DNA of 64,000 nucleotides from Portulaca oleracea. Taxonomy: Eukaryota; Streptophyta; Magnoliopsida; Caryophyllales; Portulacaceae. Position 1 is the first letter of the stretch. The number at the start of each line of letters is the position of its first letter. The position numbers were made by a program, and so were the translations under genes. Shown here piece after piece: positions 42,436 through 53,885 of the stretch. Under the pieces are notes generated by a model. That model was given only the letters and a program-made list of their open reading frames with translations, searched no databases and was not told the origin of the DNA. Where the stretch lies: contig CM055874.1 of the NCBI GenBank assembly GCA_029582165.1, positions 28,046,883-28,110,882 on the forward strand. The letters are read 5' to 3'.

Positions 42436-43849
42436 GAATAAATAAATTACTAAAGTATCGAGTTATATGATTTCAGCTTATGATACTATAATAAATCTTC
42501 TTTATTATTATACTATTTTATCACATTTATTAATACTATGATATGATAAATCTAACTTGAATTTTCATAAATATAATTTACAAACTCGAATTTTAAGCAC
42601 TATACTAACTTGAATTTACATGAATATAATGTATGTAATTATTTAATGTTAACAACTATTTTAAGTTTCATTGAATTTCAAGTATACTAAAACTTTAAGG
42701 CCTATGTTTCATTGAATTTCAAGTACCCTAACTATTTAATTTATATAATTTAATTCATGTTAACAACTATTTTATCAAAAAATACTACACTAATTTGAAT
42801 TTCAAGCCCTAAACATCCATAATTCAACCTAAATCTATATCAAACAACACTATTGTAACTTGAATTTCAAGCCCTAACTTTACTAATACTATAATAAACC
42901 ATAAACATCCATAATTCAAACTAAAAATTTATCAAAAAACACTATTCTAAATTGAATTTCATACTCTTACTTTACTAATACTATATACTAACCTAAACTT
43001 GAATTTTGAACCATAACCACACCAAAATTACTCAAATAAATTACTAAAATAAATTACTAATTTGAATTTCAAGCCCTAAACATCCAAAATTCAATCTAAA
43101 AATTCGAACTTTAATTTCGAGCCCTAACACCTAATACTATAATGAACTCTAAACACCCTACTATCAAACAACAATATTCTAACTTTAATTTCAAGCCCTA
43201 ACACCCTAATACTATAATAAACTCTAAACATTCATAATTCAACCTAAAAATTTATCGAAACAACCCTATTCTAAATTGAATTTCAAGTCCTAACTTGACT
43301 AATACTAAACACACCCCTAAATTTGAATTTCAAACCATAACCACACTGAAATTACTCAAATAAATTACTCAAATCCAACAACATATATGAATTTTACAAT
43401 TAAATATCAACAATTTAACTAAAAAATAAATTAGGGGACTCACATTGGTGGTGGCCGCAGTTGTTGGCGTCGGTGGTCGCCGGAGAAGTGAGGACAGTGG
43501 TCGCCGGAGTATGCGGTGGTGGCCGAAGTGGTCGGTGGTGGCCGGAGTGGGTGGTGGTTGGGGCGGTGGTTGGCGGAGAGCGAAGAGGTGAGTGAGAGAA
43601 TATAGAGAGAGATAGAGAAGGCAGGCGGATTACAAATTGAATTGTCGTTCTATCATTAAAAGAGGGCAGCGACCGATACGCAACGACAGATAGATTTGAC
43701 GCAGCGACCGATACCATAGCGGCCGATATGGTATCGGTCGCTGCGTATCGGTCGCCCGTGTTGATAGGAGTGACCAATACATATTGGTCGTTGACGTCGG
43801 TCGCCGCAAGCGTTTTATGTTGTAGTGTTAACTGCATTATTGGATATAA

Positions 43850-44110
43850 ATTAAAAGTTAGTCTAGTGGTTAGGGTGCGTCTATGTATGTTCTAAGGCGC
43901 GAGTTCGATTCTTCCCTGGCCCAAATGGTTGAATTTTTGTTTTAAAAAATTCATTTTAAAGAAAAATGTTTAATATATATATAAGTTAAGTTTACTTATG
44001 TACATGTCACAAATAATCAGTCTAGTGATTTGTGGGTATATATATTATCAGTGATTTGTGAGTTCAAATCTTCATAAATATAATTGTGTGAGACTTTCTG
44101 TTTTTCTATT
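43850..44110 (+). mobile_element. tRNA-derived SINE-like sequence
   Basis: TAGTCTAGTGG at 43859-43869 fits a pol III A box and GAGTTCGATTCT at 43901-43912 a B box, about 42 bp apart, the layout of tRNA-derived SINE heads. A second, weaker pair (CAGTCTAGTG near 44019 and GAGTTCAAATCT near 44060) follows. The boundaries and any TSD are not clear, so this is a tentative assignment. Confidence 0.5.
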
Positions 44111-44403
44111 TGATTTTGTTTTTAAAAATTTGACTTTATTATTGAACTATCATTACGATTTTGGTCACTGGATCTCCACCGTTGCTTTGGATTTTTTTAA
44201 AAAAAACCCTCACAGAATCCCCCATTCGCTCCGAATACCAAAACATTAAAAAAATATAAAATTTTAAGCAAAACAAGATACACAAATACACTCACTCATC
44301 CATCGTTTTCTTTGCCCTCCAAACATAAACAAAAATGTTTTATGAGAAAGTGGCCAGAAATTTAATATTTAAGTTTTTCAGTGCCGTTAAATTTTATTTT
44401 TTA

Positions 44404-44580
44404 GGCCCTGTCAAATTCATGGGTAACAAATAATTAGGTAAAAGTTAAATTTTGATAACTTTTGATAAATTTACGTAGATATATCAAAATTAATTTTTTT
44501 AATTTTTTTAACTTTGGTAAATTTAGGTAATAACTGGTAAATTTTGGTAAGTTAAACTTATCCATGAATATGACAAGGCC
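44404..44580. mobile_element. MITE, second copy of the 8108 family
   Basis: Starts GGCCCTGTCAAATTCATGGG and ends with the complement of GGCCTTGTCATATTCATGGA, around an AT-rich core with TTTGGTAAATTTAGGTAA units. Shorter than the 8108-8350 copy. No clear TSD. Confidence 0.78.
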
Positions 44581-44639
44581 GACCAATTAATTTTTGACTT
44601 CACTAAGTCTGAATCCTGGATCCGCCACTGATGGGGACA

Positions 44640-45206
44640 TTATTAACATGATAATACCCGTTATTAACATGATAATATCCGTAAAGACAATTGGATAACC
44701 TACATGAAGATCCTGTAGCGATGAAATCAGAAAAATCCAAGCTAGGTGATCCTCTCGATCCCTCCATTCCCTCGTAACCAGTCCTACAACTTAGAAAAGC
44801 GAAATAAAAATAAAAGAGAGGAGGATACCGAGAGAATTTTTCTTTTCTTGCGCGGTCAATTCATAACCCGGGGTTAAGTTGCGGGAGGGTATTTTAATTT
44901 TAATTAAAGCGCGACACTGCTTCGTTTAAGTTGTGCACTCCATTTTTGAAATTCAAATTGTTGGGTTTGAAGAAAATCCAGCAATAAACAAAGTAAAAAC
45001 TTTCCTCTTTCTCTCTCTCTAACCAGTTTTCAAGGCCACCTTTTGACAGCCTTGTCTCTCAGTTATTGCAGAAGGTAGAGCAACTGCTGTATTGTATTGT
45101 GGGGTGTCATTTTCTCTTCATTGGTCTTCTCTCTGTCCCTCTCTGTTCCTGGCCTCAAATAGACAAATACTCACATTTTCTGAGTCACTTTCATCATCTT
45201 CCACCC
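44640..45206 (+). promoter_or_regulatory. Upstream region and 5' leader of the IQD gene
   Basis: 567 bp between the hAT target duplication and the start codon. No clear TATA box is certain. 44995-45020 has a CT-rich stretch (CTTTCTCTCTCTCT), common in plant 5' leaders, and the likely transcript leader is about 44950-45206. The hAT complex therefore ends within about 600 bp of the coding start and could affect the promoter. Confidence 0.45.
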
Positions 45207-47371
45207 ATGGGTGCTTCTGGCAAGTGGGTTAAAACCCTAATTGGCTTCAAAAAACCAGATAAGGAAGATGCCCATGTAAGTTTAATCACTACAGATTCAA
45301 CCCTTTTCTGTGCTCTAGTTTAATTCATCTGTATAGGCAGGCATATTAACCTGGTCCAAAGCGTTTGATTCCATTTGATTTTATGTTTTTAGAAATCAGG
45401 GCATAGTAAAGGGAAGAAATGGAAACTATGGAGGAGCCCCTCTGGAGATGTTAGCACTTGGAAAGGGTTCAAAGGGCGCCATAAGATGGTTGGATCAGAG
45501 GGCTCAGTTTCGCCATCTCGAAACGATGCGTTTAATGCTGCTGTAGCTACTGTGGTTCGAGCCCCCCCTAAGGATTTCAAGGCTGTTAGGCTTGAATGGG
45601 CTACTATCCGCATCCAAACTGCCTTTCGTGGATTCTTGGTAATACCTCTGCTTCAATTTTGTCCTCCTATTATATCATAATAATTGTATTTTAAACGAGA
45701 CAGTTTTACATCCGACAAAATTTCTCATTTTTTCACCTAGTTTCAGTTTTCCTTTAAACATTACAGTCACATAATAAGGTGGAACTGTCAAGATAAGATT
45801 ATGTATATATAAACATATCAAATGGATGTTTTCTCTGAGGACAATATAGCTCCAAATGAAAATTTGTCATGATAAGATTATGTACATATAAACATTTCAA
45901 ATTCCATTTTAGTATATCCATAATTGCCACATTTTATGTTGTTGCATTGCACTTTTGTAGTTCTTTTTTGGTGGGCGTTAAAACAAAAGCGAGAGTTGAG
46001 TTTCATTGTGTAGGATTCAAGATGTAACATTGCTTCTTTCATACTGTATATAACACCTCTGGGTAATTTCTAGGGATGCTTCCTCTGAAGGCAATTTTTA
46101 TTCCACATCGCTTGAAGTTTTAACTTGGTCTTTTCAACATGTAGGCGAGAAGAGCATTGAAGGCATTGAAGGGAATTGTAAGGCTGCAAGCTCTGGTTCG
46201 TGGGCGGCAAGTTCGAAAACAAGCTGCTGTAACTCTAAGGTGCATGCAGGCATTAGTTCGGGTTCAGGCTCGGGTTAGAGCCCGCCATGTGAGAATGTCT
46301 GTTGAAGGGCAGGCCGTTCAGAAATTGCTCAATGAACGACGAACTAAGGCTGAACTCCTGAAGCAAGCTGAGGTAAAACAAAGAATCTGTTTTCCCCCCT
46401 CTTATAATTTAGAAATAACCGGTTCCCGCCTTTGGTTTGAATTTTTGATAACTTTTGTAGGATGGGTGGTGTGATAGCAAAGGAACATTGGATGAAGTGA
46501 AAACAAAGCTACACCTAAGGCAAGAGGGAGCTTTCAAAAGGGAAAGAGCCCTAGCTTATTCCCTTGTTCAAAAGGTTAACTTTACCAATATGTCTTTGAC
46601 TAGGTTTCAAATTTGTTTCCCTTTAAGCTTAGTTTGCTTTTAAGCACTGTTTGATTTGAATATGTTCCTGGTCCACCTTTTCAGCAATTGAGATCAACGC
46701 CCAATTCAGTAGCGAGGACTAACACCTTAGCACCTTCGTTGAAAGGCTTCGAAATTGACAGGAACAATTGGAGTTGGTTGGAAAGGTGGATGGCAGCAAA
46801 GCCATGGGAGAACAGATTAATAATGGAAGAAGCAAACAGCACAGCAGCAGCATCAGAAGCAATAACCCCACCTCCAAAAACCGTTGTGAAGACCATCAAA
46901 GACAGTAGTTGCCCTAGATCATCTGAACTCCAATGCTCAGTTCGAGTGAGAAAGAACAACATGACAACTAGAGTGTCAATAAAACCATCCACATTTGGGC
47001 AAGCAACACGTTCGTCATCGAGCCCCAGCTCAGAATTCCGGTTCGATGATAGCCCAGTTTCCTCCTCATTCTGCACTTCCACCACCCCTATTTCAGGAGC
47101 GGAGGATAGTGGGAGTGGGAGTACTGGTATTAGGCCTAGTTATATGAATCTCACAGAGTCAATTAAGGCGAAGAGAACTCACAGAGGGCAAAGGCAATCA
47201 ATGGATGAGTTTCAGTTTGCTAAGAAGCTCCCTGGGTTATCACTTGGAGATTCTAAGAGCAGTGCTGCTTCTGATCCACCATCAGTCAACTTCTCTAGGC
47301 CACTTAATTTGAATACCACCAGGTTTGAGAATAACTCAGTCAAGGTTAGAGAGACTCATTTGTATAATTGA
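45207..47371 (+). CDS. IQ-domain (IQD) calmodulin-binding protein, five coding exons
   Basis: Exons 45207-45275, 45393-45638, 46145-46372, 46461-46574 and 46685-47371, all with GT-AG introns in phase 0, give 447 residues. The start [16 protein letters not shown] is typical of plant IQD proteins. The IQ67 region spans about residues 93-160: IQ1 with [11 protein letters not shown] then ARRAL, IQ2 [14 protein letters not shown] (117-130) and IQ3 [14 protein letters not shown] (139-152). The intron that splits IQ1 after FRGFL is a hallmark of the family. The C-terminal part is serine/basic-rich with [15 protein letters not shown], a DUF4005-like segment. IQD proteins bind calmodulin and act as scaffolds at microtubules, plasma membrane or nucleus. 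The frame is intact; closest relatives by feel are the Arabidopsis IQD5-8 group, which is a guess. Confidence 0.93.
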
Positions 47372-48252
47372 AGTGGCTACTTCATGCTGTTATTTGAGGT
47401 CAACCCGCTTGTTGCTGTAACTTGTAGCTTTTTTGACGGTCCTAAAATATGGTTTTATTGAGGGATTTTCCACTTATGCAGCTAACGAAAGTTTTTTCAA
47501 ACCAGTAATCTCATTGTGATTTGTGATGCACTCTCAAGCATTCATAGGTAAATTAAGAAAAAAATATATACTTAAAGTTCTTAAGCGTTCTTGTAAGTTT
47601 GAGGGTCCAACAGATGAAGCTCTATTCACCCCAATTAGTTAAGTACTACCAGAACTCCATGCCTAAAGCTATACAAACTCTGCCCATTTTGTTACTTCAC
47701 ATAATACAAACATTTACAGAAAATCAAGACTCTTATACATGTTGAGCGGGATTGAATAATGCCTTAAGTGCGGAAGCAAGATCGGATTGTCAAGTCTTGT
47801 TTCATGAATCAGTAGCACCGCTAGCACGTCACCGTCCACATTTAATGAGATTACCGATTACCAATGACCACTAGAATAGGGCAAGCATCTTAAGGACATC
47901 ATCACTAGGTTTTTAATATGATAATATATTTCATTGTTTTTGGAGTAATAAGTTTTGGGTGCAATTTGGTCGAGAGGTTCATGCTGAACCATGAATGTCC
48001 AAAAAAAAAAACTCAAATACCTGTGTGTGAGGGTTCTGAATCCTTCACTTCTGTCTTTCTAGTCTCTAGACCTCTAATCCTCTCCAATCTGAAAGAAGAT
48101 ACTAGAGGAAGAAGACGAATAGATAAATGCAAAGTGTAAACCCCTTGCATCCAACAAAAAATGTTAGAATTGAATGCATAGTTGTTTGAGATTCAACCAA
48201 GGAATTACAACCACAATCTGCCCAAGATTGAATGACATAAAGTTGGGAAAAG
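47372..48252. other. Intergenic region between two convergent genes
   Basis: Holds the 3' untranslated parts of the IQD gene (from the left) and of the rhodanese gene (from the right). 47550-47900 is AT-rich without a gene. A frame at 47918-48139 is unsupported. No transposon ends were recognised. Confidence 0.5.
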
Positions 48253-48654
48253 TTAGACAAGTTGAGATTTGCAGGGATTGTCAGAGCAGCGACAAACAGG
48301 TCTACCAGCAGCTTCCCAGCCATTAAAGCCATGCTCCAAAACCATTATGTTTGCGATTCCAGCTTCTTCCTTTGTTTCAGTAACATACTCAAGCAATCTC
48401 CGAGCACACTTTGGCCCACGAACCTGGCTAAGTGCACAGTGGAAGACCAGGGTGTCTTTCCCTTTGACTTGGTGGACGAGATTAGGGATTTTGTCCAAGA
48501 AGGTGTCACTGGCAAAATGAATGGAACCAGCTATGTGGCCATCATAGCTCCTCTCATCATCCCGAACGTCAATGACAGCGATGTTGGGACGCCCCTTTAG
48601 GGAGAAAAGCTGAGAGCCTGTAATGTATGAGATGCTGCGTGCCACCCCTGCCAT
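48253..48654 (-). CDS. ACR2/CDC25-like: Arsenate reductase / CDC25-like dual-specificity phosphatase (rhodanese domain)
   Basis: 133 residues starting [12 protein letters not shown], which aligns with the known start of Arabidopsis ACR2/CDC25. Rhodanese features: [20 protein letters not shown] (residues 25-44) and the catalytic loop HCALSQVR (H72, C73, R79), the HCX5R signature of CDC25 and arsenate reductases. The C-terminus [12 protein letters not shown] holds the Cys cluster reported to bind zinc in the Arabidopsis protein. The enzyme reduces arsenate to arsenite and has tyrosine phosphatase activity in vitro. The frame extends 24 codons further upstream, but that stretch is Arg/Gly-rich and unlike the family, so the inner ATG is preferred. 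The coding region is uninterrupted. Confidence 0.93.
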   Translation of the reverse strand: MAGVARSISYITGSQLFSLKGRPNIAVIDVRDDERSYDGHIAGSIHFASDTFLDKIPNLVHQVKGKDTLVFHCALSQVRGPKCARRLLEYVTETKEEAGIANIMVLEHGFNGWEAAGRPVCRCSDNPCKSQLV

Positions 48655-50918
48655 ACTCGCACTCCCCTCTCTTCCTCTTCCTCTTCCCCTTCTGTTTTTA
48701 GGAAATTGGGTGATTTTGCAAGGCAACTTTCAAGCAAAATTGTATTCCCCTTCTGCACAACACAGCCACAAATAGGGTTCAGCCCCTCCTTTTTGGACTG
48801 CAAACCTCATGCAGTAGAATGAATCATAGTCATAGTTTGGGTTATCACACCACTCGAACACCAAAAACATGCACGGGAGAGCGTATGTGGCTCATAATTT
48901 TGCATGAAAAATAGTTGCTCCCAAGCAATGCTAAAAGTGTAGAACACATATTTGTAATGGAGCTTATGCAGGTATATAAATAATCCAAATCGATGTTGCA
49001 AATCTCAGTTAAGCAAGTTTGATGATCTTTGACACCATTCTAGCAATGTAAAACCCACAGAGAAAAAAAAAATTAATATTAAAGGGATTCTAGATCTACA
49101 CAAATGTAGGGGTAAAATAAAGATTTCTACTTGGGCATTGATCCTATGGGTTCTTGAGGACTTGACAATAAATAAGTACAAAGGAACCCATAGCTATTGG
49201 GACGGCTCAAATCTAACTCTCTAAAGCAGTCAGTGTTTCCATTTTGGCCAATTCATGATTACAAGTTCCCAATTTCAATTAGAAACTGTCTTAAGCAATT
49301 CAAATTTTGGCAATTCATGCATACAAGTCCCTGAATTAGTGCAAGTTGAGAAACATATTTGCATAACAAGATCACCTACTTGGATGATAAAATATCCTTG
49401 TCAGTGAGGAAGACATAAGCCTAGTAGCACAGCATATGAGAACCACATAGAAGCAGACTTCAATACTATGTTTGCTAATCTCATCAGTAAGCAAAATTCA
49501 ACTTCAAGCCCTATGAAGAAATATGAATGAAGCCATTTTGAATCATTAATTTTCTGGTAGAAAAATCATAAAAAGGCCCTCCGGTTACACAACACATGTG
49601 CCTTCCCCCAGTATTAAATGTCTACAATGCAAACCATGATATGGATGCTCTTGTGCCATTCAAATTCAACATCCCTCTAAAGTGTTGCACCTTCGAATCC
49701 CATTAAAAACAATTCGAAAGGGAGGTCGACATACCAAGATACCCCAAAAGGATAAGTCTATTGATCAAGTACTGTAACGAATTCAGTCAGAGCTAGCAAT
49801 GATCTCTTTGCAAAAGCCATAAGATGCTCAGGAATACTCCCAGGTAGGATTAAACAAGAACATGGAATGCAAAGGCCCTTAGGTTTGACAGAAGCCTACT
49901 TCTACTTTCTAAAGCAGAACACCTAAAGATTTTATTTTTACATCTTTTATTTATTTATTTTTTGGATCCAGTAATCAAAATGCCGCAGCATGTTGCAGAG
50001 AGCCTCCTGTCTTGAAAGACATGCCAACTGAGTTTAACACATGGTTATTTGAACAATTGAACACACCTAACATGTCTTTCAAGATAACATCTTTCTAAGA
50101 CCAAATATCCCCACATCTTGCACATAACATACACAGCTCAAACAAAAAGCAACTTTGCCACTTTTTCTTCACGATGGGGTGAAATGTTCCTCCCCAAACG
50201 GGTTACAAACAATCATAGGGAAACCAATTCTACAAACTAATAAAATACCACAAATAGGCCCGATAATCAAAGGGAAAAAAAAAAGAGTAGAAGATGAACA
50301 CTCTTGTAAACCCCAGATCAAACAAATTAACAGAATAATTCGGAGCTAGAGAGCGACCTGAAAAGAAATTCTCGAGGATAGAGAGAGATCAGAGATACCT
50401 GGTCTATCTAATGGTGGCTGTGGTTGAAAATACCGGTACCATTGGCTGGGGATGCCTCAATCATGCAAAAAGATCCGCTTCTAAAAGGTGTTTTTAACCC
50501 ATTTCATCTCCAGAATAATGGTGAATTGATCAATGATAAAAATACAACAGAGATTGGTCAAAGTCTGCCCTTTTGATTGGAATTAGCCACCTAGCCCGGA
50601 GCCCATAAACACACTGCCTAAGCCCAATTAAAAAGGAATGAGGTCCTGCGGTACTGCCTATATTCAATTTTTTTATATTTTTTGTTTGGTTATTGACTCT
50701 AAAGCATGGTCCACGAAGTAAATTGACCATAAAGAATTAGGAGGATAATGAGTTCCCAAATTCTAAAATATGTGGATACCATCAAGATTGACGTAGTTAT
50801 TATTTTTATTTTTTTAGGGTTTCTAGAATACAATATTCTTAATAAAGTTTTTTTTTAAAAAAAAATTTCCAAGACAGCTCAGAAAAAATAAAATAAAATA
50901 ACATTTTTTGAAAAAAAA
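48655..50918 (-). other. Upstream region of the rhodanese gene, possible 5' UTR intron
   Basis: On the minus strand a good acceptor (pyrimidine-poor but ending TTTGCAG, near 48798) lies upstream of the coding start, and a donor CAG/GTATCTCTG lies near 50399. This suggests a non-coding first exon at about 50400-50490 and a 1.6 kb leader intron, with a promoter toward 50500-50700. This is inference from splice-like sequence only. No other gene is supported; 49000-50300 is AT-rich single-copy-looking DNA. Confidence 0.35.
50696..50797 (+). repeat. Inverted-repeat partner flanking the 8 kb MULE (left copy)
   Basis: Contains GAAGTAAATTGACCATAAAG and CCCAAATTCTAAAATATGTG. The complement of 58965-59075 is about 80-85% identical over 100 bp by eye. 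The copy lies outside the MULE ends. A third, more diverged copy in direct orientation to the right one lies near 59255-59345. Confidence 0.72.
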
Positions 50919-51135
50919 GGGTATTGCTACGCCGCCCCCCTTTTTACTATTGTCACCCACCCAAAAGACATTTTTGCCCCTCATATATTTCCACTCACCT
51001 CACTCTCCTCTCACTATCTTCACTCTCCTCTCACTCTCCCCTCATATTATCTCTCTAAAACTTTGATTTTTTTTTTAAATTTAACCTAAAATGTCAAGAG
51101 AAGGTGATAATTCAAGTAAGCGAGAAGAGATTAGT

Positions 51136-51262
51136 TTGTAAATTTCAATTTTGAAAAAAAAAATATATATATAAATTTCTGGAAAACGGCCGGTTGCCGC
51201 GCCCAGAATTGCAACCGGGCGTTTTTCCGGAAATTTATAATTTTTTTTTCAAAATTTTTATA
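51136..51262. repeat. Hairpin with about 55 bp arms near the left TIR
   Basis: Left arm about 51136-51195, right arm about 51209-51262. The core GGCCGGTTGC...GCAACCGGGC is surrounded by complementary AAATTTCTGGAAAAC and TTTTTCCGGAAATTT, then A and T runs. The loop is about 13 bases and GC-rich. Confidence 0.85.
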
Positions 51263-51813
51263 AAATGTTAATATTATTGTTTATGTAAAAAATATTATAT
51301 ATTTATTTATATTAATATTATTAAGGTAATCAATGTCGTTAATTATAATTGTTATGTTAATTATGTTAAAATTTTGTCAAAACATATTATTATAAATAAG
51401 TTGTTTATAAGTGTTGTTATTATTATTATAGTATGTTAATTATGCTATTTATTATTGTTAATATTATTATTTATTTATAATATTATTATTAATGTAATCA
51501 ATGTTGTTAATTATAATTGTTAATTAATATTATTATTACAAGTTGTTTATAAGTGTTGTGTTTAATATTATTAAGTGTTGTTAAAATTATTATTTATTTA
51601 TTTAAAATATTATTATTATGGTAAATAATGTTGTTAATTGTTATTATTATGTTCATTATGTTACAATTATTTATTTATTTATAATAATATTATTATTATG
51701 ATAATTAATATTAGAATTGTATGTTAATTATTAATGTTGAAGCTACTATTATTATTACGAATTAGTATTCCAGTTATTATTAGTATAATAATAATTGTTT
51801 CTATTGTTTGTAG

Positions 51814-53830
51814 GTTTTTTTGGAGGACTTTAGCGGGGACGGCGTTGATTATTCCACTCATTTTGTAACGCAAAATATTTTTGACAGTATTGACGCATTA
51901 CAAGAATGGGCTAATGGAGTTGCTGCGGGAATAGGTTTTAGGTTTGTACGGGCTTCGTACAAGAGAAAAGATGCGGAGAGTCCATTAAGGTGTTACTTGG
52001 AGTGTTGGAGGTACGGAAAATATCGTGGGAAATTGAATGATCTCGATGATGCGACTCGTCGGAGAACGTCAACGAAGGCGTGCCAATGTAAATTCGCCAT
52101 TGTTGCGTGGACTCGCAACGAAACGGAATGGCGAGTTCGTGTGTGCGACGGTGACCGGGGGAAGCACAATCATGCCTTCATCGTGTACGAGGAAGGGCAT
52201 CGTCACGGACATTCATTAACCTCTGAAATGAAAGAACATGTCCGGGATATGACCAACACAGGGTGCACACCGTCCACGATCCAAACGTCGCTGAAGATTA
52301 GGTTCCGTGCCTCTGCGATAAACGTGAAGCAAGTATACAACTAGCGGGCAAAGATGCGCACCGAGGAAATGGATGGTAGGACGGCTGCGGGACAATGTCT
52401 GCACATGGCGAAACTCGGCAGGTACGTCTTATTTGTTGATTATGATGATGATGGCGAGCTTCGTCAGGTTTTTTATGTCATCCTTACTCGTTGAAGTTGC
52501 TACGTACGTACCCGAATGTCATTCTCATTGACACAACGTACAAGACAAACAAGGCAAAGTGGTCTTTATGTGAGCTGGTAGGCGTGACACCGACAAACCG
52601 CAACTTCCAGATTGCTTACTCGTTCATGCGGGACGAGAAGATGGAATCATATGAGTGGCTGATGTGGAGGGTGCATGAATTGTTGGGTCCTGATGTTATT
52701 CCATCCGTGTTTGTGACCGACAAGCAGGATGCATTGTTGGGGGCTGTTGCCAAGGTTTACCCAAATTTGCAGCAACTTTTGTGCGTGTGGCATATTGGGA
52801 ATGATGTGGAGAACAAAGTAAACAAACTCATTGGGGGCCCTAAGCTCGGACTCGGGCTTCATTTCAGACATCATTTCTGGAACGGCATTGTACATGCGAA
52901 GACTGTTGGAGATTTCAAGGTCAAGTGGAAAGACGTTGTTAACGCGTGGATCGGGCAAAACAAACCGATAGTTGATTATCTTAATGGGACGTGGCTGAGT
53001 CATAAAGAAAAATTTGTTTGTGCTTGGACCAACAATGTACCTCACATGGGGAACACAGCGACTTCTACAGTTGAGAGCCAACATTCTTCACTGAAGTATT
53101 ATATCGGCAGTTCCAGAGGCACCTTCGATCGTGTGTTTGCGAAGATTCGCCATCACTTGGAGAATTAACATACGGAGATTAAGTGGGAGCTTGAACAGTC
53201 AAGGAGCATGCACAGGCATTTAGGTCCATCTCATTTCTTTAAGAATTTGCACGGAAAAGTATCTCATCACGCATTGGACCTTTTGTCGTATGAGCTTAAT
53301 AAGATGTTGGCGATGAGGTATGAAGGAGAATGCTACTTATGCGATCACCTGGTGTCGAGAACCCACCTTCTCCCGTGCGCGTGTTCTATGATGGAAGTTT
53401 ACGCAACTGGAGAGCCAATTCCGCTGACACGGATAAATATGTTTTGGAGACAATCGGTGTGGATGGCGATGGTGAAACTCCTTGCTCAAATGATGTTCCA
53501 TCAGGTACTGACTTAGAACAATTTGAGGAATATGCGAAACAGGTTCGGGAGAGTGATCCAGCAGTTGTACGACACGTAAACAGTGTCCTCAATGGAGAGT
53601 TGAATCCCGAGAGTCAGTATATTCCTGATCCGCAGACAAGCCCCCCATGCCCCGGGAGACCAAAGACTTCAAAATCAACGCGACGCAACCCCAGTGCGTT
53701 TGAGTACGGACGAAAGTCGAGACGGGGTAGCAAGACTACAACGAACTCGAGGAAAAAGGGAACCAGTTCTTCATCAGTTGGGATGGGTTCAACAGGTGTG
53801 CATATCTTAAACTTTATAGCAGGTGTTTAG
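51814..53830 (+). pseudogene. MULE transposase with FAR1-like DNA-binding domain
   Basis: A likely exon starts after TTTGTAG at 51813; upstream is AT-rich, so an intron is inferred. Part 1 (to 52344): FDSIDALQEWANGVAAGIGF, then RCYLECWRYG, KACQCKF and GKHNHAF, giving the Cys/Cys/His/His pattern of FAR1/WRKY-GCM1-type domains; it stops at a TAG where CAG is plausible. Part 2 (52491-53168): the MULE DDE domain with VILIDTTYKTN (Asp), VFVTDKQDALLG (Asp), LLCVWHI and TSTVESQHSSLK (Glu). After a TAA comes CDHLVSRTHLLPCAC, a SWIM-like zinc finger, then a frameshift and GRPKTSKSTRRNPSAFEYG. It would cut and join the TIRs. Confidence 0.85.
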
Positions 53831-53885
53831 GGTTTTCATAATGACTACATTTTGTTGTTTATAACTTAAGATAATATGGTGCGCA

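Larger units (their letters stand above)
41338..43827. mobile_element. Non-autonomous CACTA (En/Spm-type) transposon
   Basis: Ends CACTACAACAGAA and the complement of CACTACAACATAA, with TSD TTA (41335-41337 and 43828-43830). Subterminal regions at both ends are crowded with AGCGACCGATA and its complement TATCGGTCGCT, the typical repeated transposase-binding motifs (41390-41630 and 43665-43810). It contains the MITE 41870-42393. 42430-43440 is AT-rich with many degenerate TTGAATTTCAAGCCCTAA repeats. A minus-strand frame at 43415-43837 is Pro/Thr/His-rich and overlaps the subterminal repeats; no transposase is present. Confidence 0.92.
40003..44630. mobile_element. Small hAT-type transposon enlarged by nested insertions
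   Basis: Left end CAGGGGCGAATCTAG, right end the complement of CAGTGGCGGATCCAG, flanked by a perfect 8 bp duplication ATGGGGAC (39995-40002 and 44631-44638). 8 bp TSDs and CAG-type ends are hAT features. Its own DNA is only about 90 bp at the left, a short spacer near 41317-41334 and about 600 bp at the right. The rest is a MULE (40102-41307), a CACTA element (41338-43827), a SINE-like stretch and a MITE (44404-44580). No transposase is present. Confidence 0.9.

Noticed and set aside
43415..43837. 140-codon minus-strand ORF in the CACTA element
   Set aside because: It spans the subterminal repeats and the terminal inverted repeat and has low-complexity Pro/Thr/His content; no transposase resemblance.
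43859..43925. A functional tRNA gene
   Set aside because: A-box- and B-box-like motifs are present but no complete acceptor stem or anticodon arm can be formed; a SINE head is more likely.
48655..48726. 24-codon N-terminal extension of the arsenate reductase/CDC25-like protein
   Set aside because: The extension is Arg/Gly-rich and absent from the known plant protein, while the inner ATG matches its start.
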